Below the pieces are notes generated by a model. It had not been told where the DNA came from. It saw only the letters and a program-made list of their open reading frames with translations, and did not search any database. Made by a program: the position numbers and the translations under genes. Positions 18,895 through 30,800 of a DNA stretch of 64,000 nucleotides are shown piece by piece (position 1 is the stretch's first letter; every line of letters starts with the position of its first letter). The DNA is from Liopterus haemorrhoidalis (Eukaryota > Arthropoda > Insecta > Coleoptera > Dytiscidae), in contig OZ020625.1 of NCBI GenBank assembly GCA_963971575.1, forward strand, positions 30,514,537 to 30,578,536, in the 5' to 3' direction.

Positions 18895-21800
18895 ATGAAT
18901 TTTGTGTACCTGACAATTTTTTTGTGCCTGAGGCCAATTTGGGCAGATACTGATACATTTTATAGAGGTAAGTTAAAGAAAAATAGTCACAATATAAAAT
19001 AAATTAGTTAACAAATAATATAATACTTAGTTTTGACATATTTTGAGTTTTAATTTTGATAAACAGTTACTTTGGTTTAGGTTTTTAGTTGTTTCTTTTA
19101 TGTCTAGTGGTGTATTCGGTCTGGAATGTACCTGAAAAATGTTCCGGTGGTGTTTTGGGATACGAAACGTGTTCCGAAACTTTGTTACCGACCGCCAACA
19201 TATATAAGGGAGGTATTGTGATCATACCGATTTTGACATTTCGAGATTTCGATGGATCTCCACGAATTGAGGTCCCTACATATCGTTTTGACTATTTTTA
19301 GCATGATGTCTGTCGGTCTGTCTGTCTGTCTGTCCATCCGTCTGTCTGTCTGTCTGTCTGTCCGTCCGTCCGTCCGTCCGTCCGTCTGTCTGTCTGTGTA
19401 TATGTGCAGAGCAAATTCGGCTGAAAGGATTTTTATGAAACTTCATATTTAAGCTTCTGCCATCAATGGCACGATTTGATCAACTTTTGGTAAAAATCGG
19501 TTGACTAAAAATGGGAGTTTACTCGTGTCGATTTTAAGATTTTTGTGAATATTACACAACAGTCTCAATTTTTTCATACTTATATGTAACGTTTCCATGG
19601 TCTTGATAAATAATATCTCTGTTAGAAAATGTTAGGCCAAGTTATTTCTACTCTGCTGCTAGAATGTAATTTATATAAGTACTTTAGGATGGCGGTCGGT
19701 CCTGTGGTGGCCACAGCTGATTTTTTTTTTTTTTATATTGCAAAACAAAAAATTTATATACATAATATTATGACATAATGGAATAATCAAAGTGGAGGGA
19801 GCAATAAATTTTATTTTACAAACAGGGCCTTCTTAGGCCATGCAGGGGGCCTAGGGTACACGGAATTTGGGGCCCTTTAAAAAGTAAAAAAAAAACGGTT
19901 ATAAAAAAAAATATAATAATTCTCATAAAATATTTTTCTAAACTAAATAAGGAAATAAATTTGTAGCATGATATTAAATTAATAATTTAATATCATTCTA
20001 CTAATAACTTAATAATTCAATTATAAAGGCCACAAAAGGCCCGGAAAAGGCCGAAAAAGGCCCGGAAAAGCCCCGTGAAGGGCGGAAAGGTCCCGTAAAG
20101 GCCGCAAAAGGCCCGGAAAAGGCCGAAAAAGGCCGAAAAAAACCCGGAAAAGCTCCGTGAAGGCCGGAATCGTCCCGTAAAGGCCGCAAAAGGCCCGGAA
20201 AAGGCCGAAAAAGGCCCGGAAAAGCCCCGTGAAGGCCGGAAACGTCCCGTAAAGGCCGCAAAAGGCCCGGAAAAGGCCGAAAAAGGCCGAAAAAAGCCCG
20301 GAAAAGCCCCGTGAAGGCTGGAAACGTCCCGTAAAGTCCGCAAAAGGCTCATAAAGACCGGAAAAGGCCCGTGAAGGCCGCGAATGGCCTTCAATGGGTC
20401 GTGAAGGCCGCGAATGGCCTTCAAGGGCTCGTAAAGGCCTCGAAAGGCTCGTAAAGGTGGCGATAAACCCGTAAATTTTATAACTGTATGCAGCCCTATC
20501 TTAAGATTAAATACAACGGTATTCGGAATATATTAGTCGCAATATGAGGACCATCACAACTATTTATTACCTTTAAATAATTTAATACTTCCTCCGTTCC
20601 AAAATAAGTGTTCAATTTTAGTTTTTTTAATGGATTATTGAAGTAATAAAATTAAATGTATCAGTAGTTATTTATTTAAATTAGTCCTCGATTTGGGTTT
20701 CTTTAACGTCATTCAATCATTACAATACAAAGAGTCCCCGTCCAGTATTGATGAACTCATTGCCGCCGTGCATAAGACATGGGATGAAATACCCGCGGAA
20801 AAACTAGACAATTGTTTCATTGTCATTTCATTTTCAAGTGTATGGAATTGACCATGCTTCATAGAGGAACCAACCATTACAAGCTTCCTCACATTTAGTT
20901 TAGTTGTGAAAATATATCTTATATATCCCTTTGCATATTTTTTTATGGAATTGGACACTTATTTTGGAACAAATAAAATTCCTAAATTGGATACTTATTT
21001 TGGAACAGAGGGAATATTAAATTTATTAACATAAAAATGTAAAAATTATAAAAGTCATGAACTCCTACATATATATTTTTTTTTATGACGCAACAGTATT
21101 TTTCCTGCATATTTCTCATGAATTTCTAAATTGTTTCGTGATATATTCTATTTTTCTCAAAAACAATTAAAATTATAAATATTTATAAAGTGTGTCGCGA
21201 TCTTGTTTCTTAGAAACGCTGTGGGATTCCCACATCCTAACTGTTCAAACCAGTTTATTATTTACCCGAACAAATAAGTTGCAAATGCCTGGCTGCATCA
21301 TTTTCAAATTTATTTCAAAATATTGTTTATATACATTCATCCTGTTTCATAATTTTGTTTTCCTTTAACAAAGATTTTATTTTAATTTAAGATAACTAAT
21401 CAGTTTCCTGTTAGATAAAGTTAAAAATAATTCTAGTATATTGTTTTTAGAAATAAAGATTTTTTTAATGACACAAACATATTAAAAATTATCAATTTTA
21501 GTCTAAAAATAATTTTAATTAAGAGGTTCCAATAATTCGTTCTAGATTAGGAGGAATATATTAGGTCGTCAAGGATGGAATTTGTAGAAAAAAAGGCAAA
21601 GTTGGTTGATGACTAAATTAATAATAACATTTTTTTTGTATTTTTTTAAAATTTAAGTTAATAAGTTATTAGGTCGTCAAGGTGAAATTTGTATTTTTTT
21701 TTATGTCGAAATATAATTATATACATTTAGAAAACTTTTGGTAAAAATCGGTTGACTAGAAATGGGGGTTTTGATATTTTTGCAGACAGACAGACAGATT

Positions 21801-24800
21801 ATTAACAGACACTGACAGTCTGTTAATAATATTAATTAATAGATCTTGCGGCCAATTATTAAATTTACAAACTTTAATTTTAAATCTGCTGGAATATTTT
21901 AAATTCGAAAAAGAGAACAATGGACCACTTATTTCTCTATCTTGTGTCCGTCAAAGAGTAGCAGCTGCCTTAAAGATTTCGGAATCAACAATTCGTAGAA
22001 TTATAAAATGTAATAAATCTGAACTTCTGAACAAAACACGAGAAAACGAAAGAAATTAAAATCTGAACCAGTTATTTTATTGATACATTGGCACAAATGG
22101 TCATGAAGTACTAAGATTACCTCCTTATCACTGCCAGTTTAATCCCATTGAACTAATTTGGGGTATAACAAAAAATTATTATGATAGACATATTGGTCAA
22201 AACGGATATAGTGATAAGTTTTGAAAATGTGGCAAGTAGCCTGTGATCAAATTGTGAAACTTGGGCAAAATCTGTTAAAAAAATCGAAAATTTAATAAAT
22301 AAATGGTGGGAAAGGGAAAGGATTGTTGATGATATTAATCCAATAATAATAAATACAAGAAATGACAGCGATAGTTCAGATGACGACGATATCATACATT
22401 ACAGCGACTAATTTTTTTAAAATAAAAATAAACATTTAAATACAACTTGTAGTAATATATTATATGAATAAATATATTTTTACTTAATATTTTATTACTT
22501 TGTACTTAGGGGAAACATAAAAATTTAATTTAATTAAACAACAAATTATAATCCAAAATTTACGTATGAGTATAAGTTTTTCCTTATTTATAATTATTAC
22601 CTTAAAATTAATAATTTTGTTTGTTTGAGTACTTCTGTAAATTTATTTTCATGCTCAAATTAGTAAAGATATCTACGAATCATGCCGTTTCTTTCTAATG
22701 CTTTTCAACTTGCTATACGTTACTATGGGTATGCAAATAATTATAATGATATAGACAGAGAAGGCATACAGTATTGTATATCGATACTTGTAGCAACGAA
22801 CAGTCACCTATCAGCAATCCGACTATACCATATATGTTACGAAATACGGGCACTTCAGCTAGTTTTCCATACGAGCAATACTACATTCTAACATTTGAAC
22901 GCACTATAGAAGTTTCCAGAGTTAAATATTAATTAATTTTGCTGGTATTTATTATCAGTGCAATTTTTTAAAAATACATATCTATGTCTGGTATATTTTT
23001 TGTGAAAGAAATATGTTAATCTTATTATTGATCAAGTTTTTTAAATAAAAAAGCATGTGACGTAACTTAACCTTGGTTTTAACATTTACCTAACTAATTT
23101 GGTCGACTCACATAAGTTATATTTGACAAAAACGCTGACTTAATGAAACCTTATATTACTAAGAAATAAAACTGATTGTGTCACATAATATATCACCTAG
23201 ATTTAAAGAGCTTCGTTGTTAAAAGTTTGCTTATGTAACACTGGGATGCGATTCGATTCCCGATGATTATGTAATTTCACGCAAATCACCTAAGGCGTTG
23301 ACTCAACCTCAAATTTACAGGATGAGGCAACACTTTTCACCTCGATTACTGTGACAGAATCACTACTGGAAGTTATGAGAAGGATGAATATTGGATTCAA
23401 TATTTTCAATAAAATCCCAGACCATTATAGAAATATAAAGGCGAAAAAAATATATTTTTAAACCAGTGGCGAAGGGAGACCTCCGCTAGACTTGCCCTCC
23501 CATAAAAAAAATAATAAAAAAAATACATTTTTTTTTTTTTTAATTTAAAAAAATATTTAAGTAAATCTTCAAAAATACATCAAATTATTTCCTATACAAT
23601 TTTTTGTCCAAGGCTTGGTTTACTAGTTACGAAATTTTTTAAATTTTAAAGTTTAATAACTTCCGTTTACGGTTTCGGATTTTAATAAAAAACAATAGGA
23701 TTCTTCCCAATTATTAGGAGAATTTTTTAGTACCAGAACGAACTCTTTAAGTTTTACCGTTTTTGAGTTATTGTGTATACACACAGACACACAGACACAC
23801 ACACATACGGACGACACTTCGAAAATACGTTTTTTGGATTCCCTGGACCATGAAACGTGGTCACCCGTCAAAATCTCTAAATGAATAACTTGTATAAGAT
23901 TAATAAATAAAGCACTCGGTAAGTTTCACAAATATAAGTTTAATGTTACTCTATACGTATTTCGGCAGTGCCATCTACAGGAGTTCAAATTTCAAACTAA
24001 ACTTATTTTTTAACAAATATATTCAGTGGGAACAAATATTAATGGTGTTAAATAATATTAATTACACAGACAGACGGACGGACGGACGGACAGGCAGACA
24101 GACAGATAGACAGTCAGACAGACCGACAGACATCGTGCTATAAATAGTCAAAACGTTATGTAGGGATCTCAATTCGTGGAGATCCATCGAAATCTCGAAA
24201 TGTCAAAATCGGTATGATCACAATACCTCCCTTATATATGTTGGCGGTCGGTAAAAAGTTCAGGAACGCTTTCCGTCTCTAAAAAAAGTACCGTTACACC
24301 GTTCCGGTATGTTTCAGCCCAAACCACTGGTCATAGATCAAAAATAAAATATTTTATAATTTATTTATTTATTTTTTTCAGATAATGCAATGCTTAGAAC
24401 TATGAGGCCTGATATAGATTTTGAAACATTACGAAAAGAAATTGAAGAAACTAGAAAATTTTATATGCAACAACTGGAAATTCCTGAAAGGCCAAAAGAG
24501 ATGTCCAGGGATGATTTGGAGGCCATAAACAGAAGCCATAACAATGGAAACCACAAAGAAGGTAAGCAGGAATTAACACTTAGTTGGTAGATGACTTTGT
24601 TCTCTTCTTTTCAATAAAGTCCCTAGATTACTAGGCCTTCAGAACACTCGTTCTTGCCCTTCTGGAGAATTAAACTCAACCCTTTACTCATTTCTGCATA
24701 ATATACCGCTATAGTTTGCGTCCAGTCAGTTCAAATGCTCACGAACAAAACGCGAATCTTCCAACTCGATAATTTGCGAGAAAAGCCTGACAGGTTACAG

Positions 24801-27800
24801 ATCTTCTGGATACAAGTAGGGATATACGATACTGAGAAAGTATCGATATTTGTGTATCGATAATATAGAATAAAAAGTATCGATACCGGTATCGTACACT
24901 GTAAAAAAAAAACAGGGAATTTACATGATACGTCAAGAAAAATTAATACAGAATTCCAATTAATTTTACAGAGCTCTGTAAAATTAATACAGTATTCCAA
25001 TTAATTTTACAGAGTTCTGTAAAATTAATTGGAATACTGTATTAATTTTTCTTGACGTATCATGTAAATTCCCTGGTTTTTTTACAGTGTATCGAAACAA
25101 AATATCAATATTTTCAAGTATAGAAAGGAAAATGAATATATTTTCTATAAAACGTAAAAAAATTCATAAAGTAGTTTGTACCTTTGAAATTGTATGTCAG
25201 GTTGGTATTAAAAAATTGATGTGTAGTGTGAATATTCACACATTTCAGGGTTTCGCAGGTATATAATAAGTGAAGGCGGTATGCTGAGTGTGTACAGTCT
25301 GTTCCAAACGGTTAAGCGGAACTAAATGGGAATTTAGTTCTTTTAGGTTGTCACGAGAAGGGACTTTGCTTGGGTTATTTCATTTTTCACGTTGGGATGT
25401 CAAAATTTAAAATTCCAACAATGAAACCATGGAAACGAATGACATATGTCAAAATTAAATATTTTTTTTAGATATTTTGATGACAAAAAAATAAATAAAA
25501 GGGAAATTTGTATTAAGAATGACACAAAAAATCAAAATATAAAGAAAATGATATTAACCTTAACCAAAAAACGTTTATTGTAAGTATGATTTACAAAGCT
25601 TAAACAAAACGGCCGAAAGGCACGATTTAAACGATGAAAGTAACTAGATTGCAAAATCTAGTTCCGCCTAACCGTTTGGAACAGACAGTACGTGATTTTT
25701 TTCTCGTCGTACTCTGACAATTTTTTGAATCACTCATTATGTAGGTCATGCAAAAAAATATTATTATCAAAATTCTGATTAATCTTGATCGTCAAAAAAA
25801 AATCAATTTCAACTGAAATCAGCAGATGTCTGCCCCCCAAAAATTATCAAATAACCCCCCCCCCCGTTGTTTCTATGGTAACGTATATAAATATCAAATA
25901 ATATGGAGTACCTCTCAAGTTATCCAATTGTGTTATCAAACGAGGTAGTTGATCATAAATAATTTTAATATATTTTTTAAATTTTTCTTATCAACAAAAC
26001 GAGAGTATTGAGTTGTTATCAGTTTAGTTGCTAGGTGTACTACGTCGACATGCTGATAAATAATCAAACTAGGTCGCAAAAAAACTGTTTACTACCTTCT
26101 TATAAAATACCAAATAAGGTTAACGATTCACTTTTAAGTGCTTCTAAGATTATCAGATCAATTCTGTAAAAAGTTACTATAATAGTTACGTTGTAGTAAC
26201 GTTACTACAAGATAACTGTTATACTGACTTTAATAGTAACTTTAACATTTTTCGTATTCTGTAATATCCAACTGTAGTGACGTCGCTATGAAAGTTATAA
26301 ATATTCTAACTAGTAACGTTTTTAAGTAATACGTGATTTTTGAAAATTCAACTATTTCGTTGCTAATTTATGTCAATAACATAATTCTTTGTCGGAGACC
26401 AAAATAAATGCCATGTACTTGTAAAATATCTAAACAATTTTCGAGAAAAAGAAAAAAAAAATTGTTACCGACCGCCAACATATATAAGGGAGGTATTGTG
26501 ATCATACCGATTTTGACGTTTCGAGATTTCGATGGATCTCCACGAATTGAAGTCCCTATATAACGTTTTGACTATTTTTAGCATGATGTCTGTCGGTCTG
26601 TCTGTCCGTCCGTCCATCCGTCTGCCTGTCTGTCTGTCCGTTCATCCGTCTGACTGTGTACACGTGCAGAGCAAATTCAGCTGAAAGGATTTTTATGAAA
26701 CTTCATATTTAAGCTTCTGCTATCAATGGCACGAGTTGATCAACTTTTGGTAAAAATCGGTTGACTAAAAATGGGAGTTTATTCGTGTCGATTTTAAGAT
26801 TTTTGCGAATATTTCACAACAGAAAAATATTTCGAAAAAAATTTTTGGACAAAAGTTGCTATAACGGCAATAACTGACAACATTTATTTGAGACATTTTT
26901 TGATAACACGAAAAAAAAAATTTCCCTAATAGTTTTATGTCATTACGGACCAAACATAATTTTTTTTCTAGACAAAATAAGATGTGAGAATTCCAAAAAT
27001 TCAAACCCCAAGTCTCTATCTCTTACCTTTTTTGAGATAAGATTTTTTTAAATTCTATTAATATCAAAATTGTCCCTAATAGTTTTAGGTCATTACGGAC
27101 CAAACATTAATTTTTTCTAGACAAAACAAGGTGTGAGAATTCCAAAAATTCAAACCTCAAGTCTCTATCTCTTACCTTTTATGAAATATGAATTTTTTAA
27201 AATTCCAAAAAAAATCAAAATTTTCCCTAATAGTTTTAGGTCTTTACGGACCAAACATTAATTTTTTCTAGACAAAACAAGGTGTGAGAATTCAAAAAAT
27301 TCAAACCTCAAGTCTCTATTTCTTACCTTTTTTGAGATATGAATTTTTAAAATTCCAAAAAAAATCAAAATTTTCCCTAATAGTTTTAGGTCTTTACGGA
27401 CCAAACATTATATTTTTCTAGACAAAACAAGGTGTGAGAATTCCAAGAATTCAAACCTCAAGTCTCTATTTCTTACCTTTTTTGAGATATGAATTTTTAA
27501 AATTCCAAAAAAAATCAAAATTTTCCCTAATAGTTTTAGGTCTTTACGGACCAAACATTACATTTTTCTAGACAAAACAATGTGTGAGAATTCCAAAAAT
27601 TCAAACCTCAAGTCTCTATTTCTTACCTTTTTTGAGATATGAATTTTTAAAATTCCAAAAAAAATCAAAATTTTCCCTAATAGTTTTAGGTCTTTACGGA
27701 CCAAACATTACATTTTTCTAGACAAAACAATGTGTGAGAATTCCAAAAATTCAAACCTCAAGTCTCTATTTCTTACCTTTTTTGAGATATGAATTTTTAA

Positions 27801-30800
27801 AATTACAAAAAGTTTCAAAACTTTCCCTAATAGTTTTAGGTCTTTACGGACCAAACATTAATTTTTTCTAAACAAAACAAGGTGTGAGAATTCCAAAAAT
27901 TCAAACCTCAAGTCTCTATTTCCTACCTTTTTTGAGATATGAATTTTTAAAATAACAAAAAAATCAAAATTTTCAATAATTTTAGATCATTACGGACCAA
28001 ACATTAATTTTTTCTAGACAAAACAAGGAGTAAGAATTCCAAAAATTCAAACCTCAAGTCTCTACCTCTTACCATTTTTGAGATATGATATTTTGAAATT
28101 TACAAAATAAAATCAAAATTTTACCAATCAGTTTTAGGTCATTACGGACCAAATATTACAGAAAAAACATCGTAAAACTAAATTTTTTAAAGGTTTAAAC
28201 CTTAGGTCTCTATTTCTTACCATTTTTGAGATATAATTTTTGATTCAATACCCAAATTTCCAAAAATAACTACACTTTCACGAGATCCAATATATTCCAT
28301 GTTAAAATACGTACCAAAAATAACTTAGAATTTATAATAAAGACATTTTAATGTTATCTCGATGTTTTGTTAACCACAAATGAATTAGTATGGGATTAAA
28401 AAAATAATTAATCCTCTTAAATAAGTTGATAAGGAAATTTTATTTTTATATCATTAGCAGGAATTACGTAAACATTTATGCGACGAAACCTGTTTATCTG
28501 AAAAAATATATAAACTGTGAATTTTCATAGTTTACAGAATTTCGTAGGCAGGGCTGATATTAAAAATATTTGAGAAGATAACATTCAAAATATGATCTAT
28601 CAAAGTAATACAGTTTTGAAATTATTGTAGAAAACATTACAAACCAATTTGCAACAAGTTTGGAACCTAATTTTACGACCTACTTATTTTTAAGGTCCCA
28701 AACAATTAATTCAAATATGTTATTAAAATTTTAAAGCGCTAAATTTCGAAAAATCGATATTTAAATTTGACAAAAATCACGTTTTGCATGAACTAAGTGG
28801 ACAAATAAAGGTTTAAATTGACAAAATAAGGATTAAATTTGATTTGAATGTTTATTATAATGTTTATATGTTTATGTCTTAAATTAATTCATTGGACAAT
28901 GTTTACAATATCCCCCTTCAAACTCTATACAGATGGCAGCACATAACGACTACACTAAATAATTCAAGAATTGCCAGTGGCTCTAAAACAATGGTTTCTG
29001 GAAGCGAGCTTAACCATCTTCTAGTTTAATGACAAAACACTATCTTAGGTTGGGTTAGGTTAGTAAGTGTTTGGTTAGAAGAAGCCGAGCGAAGCGAGCT
29101 ACCCATCTTCTAGTTTAATGTCATAAATAAAAGTTCTGCACAGTCCCACCTGTTTAAAATCTCTGTATATTGAACAAATGACGTATGTGTGACGCATGTA
29201 CAGTGTGCAGTGGGATGTTGTAAATCTACAGCAATTCATTTTATTAATTTTCAGCAGAAACACAATCAACATTTGACCCATGGTCTGTAGTGTGGTACAT
29301 CGGTTCTTTCGGTGGTCTCATCGCGTTTCTGCTGGTGATATCTTGTTCAGAATGGTGCTGTGGGAAACGTACACCACCTAGTGCACCGGTAAATCCACCA
29401 CAGAACCCCCAGGTGACGAGAACCAGAAACAACACAGCTCAAACTGTTGGAACCCCACCCCCATCATATCACCTATTTGCACCCCCAGCCTATGATGATG
29501 TTAGTTATGAGGAGAAAACCAAGAAGTAAGTAAAATTGATAAAATTATAGTAGTGATACATTCCCTATAGGCTATTCTAAACGTTTAAGCGGAACTAAAT
29601 GGAATTTTCATTTTATCTAATTTTTTGTCATACCGTTCTGACAATATTTTTCTGATAGGGAATACTTCCTATGGTCTATTTCAAAGTAGAAAAATATGTG
29701 TAAGAAGATAGGAGCTGTTTGTCTTTGCTTCGGATTGGTTTAGATCGTCATCCCTATTACACTGTTAAAATATTGTTTTTAGTCCAAGTTGACAGATGTT
29801 CAGTGTACATTGGAAATATGTATTATTTATATTATTTAATTTTTTTCATATATTTTGTTATTATTTACATATTTAGACTTTTATTTATATTCTTGGCGTA
29901 GATTTTATGGAGAAAATTCTCCATGTAATTTGTTTTTACGCAGTTATATATTTTTTTGGTTATCTGACATATAAATATTTTTTGACACTTGACAATTAAC
30001 AGATCAAGAGAGAGGACTAATGTGAGGCCAAAAGACAGCCCAGCTGATTGTGCCCAAAAAAGTTATTGATATAATTTTTAGACCTTCATATATATATTTT
30101 TAATTTTTATTTACAATAATTATTTAAATAAGAAACTTTAGCTCTGAAGATATATTGTTTGTTTTATTGCTTTATTTAAACTCTTAGACAAATCTCTCTT
30201 TTTATATATAGTACATAATTTTTAAAATTAATATTTTTTTAACTTTTTCAAATTTCCCATTTAACTGAATTTATGTCGTATAAATAACGTAAGTGTATTA
30301 TCTGCCTTGTTTATTTCAATATCTTATTAACCTTTTTTAAATTAAAAAAAATCACTTGCTAACCCAGTTACTACGCCCATGCCCTAGTTGTAACTTATTT
30401 TAAATTTTCCGCTATACTATATTTGATCAGTGTAAATCGTACTCGGTTCGCAGCGCTATCTACTTTTTTTTAATTTGAAATAGACCATAGAATTTACAAT
30501 GTCAGTATGATTTACAAAGCTTAAACAAAATAACCAAATGTCCGAATTAATAGATAGAAATTACTGGATTTAAAAATTTAGTTCCGCCTAAACGTTTCGA
30601 ATACCCTATACGTGTTTTTTTTTTATTGTTTGTGTTTTATTTTTGTGAATCATGGTAAAATACAATTCATTTTGTTGTGTGCCGCAATGTAAATCGTGAA
30701 GAAAGCAGAAACCCATTTTAACATTCCATCATTTTCCTAAATAGGAAAAAATATCAATTGAAACAACATTTGGAGGTAGAGAAAGTGGACTGTAGGTCTG

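Noticed and set aside
20001..20424. 135-codon minus-strand frame rich in Phe, Gly and Pro
   Set aside because: It is a by-product of a G+C-rich tandem array. No neighbouring exons were seen, and the frame exists in two registers.
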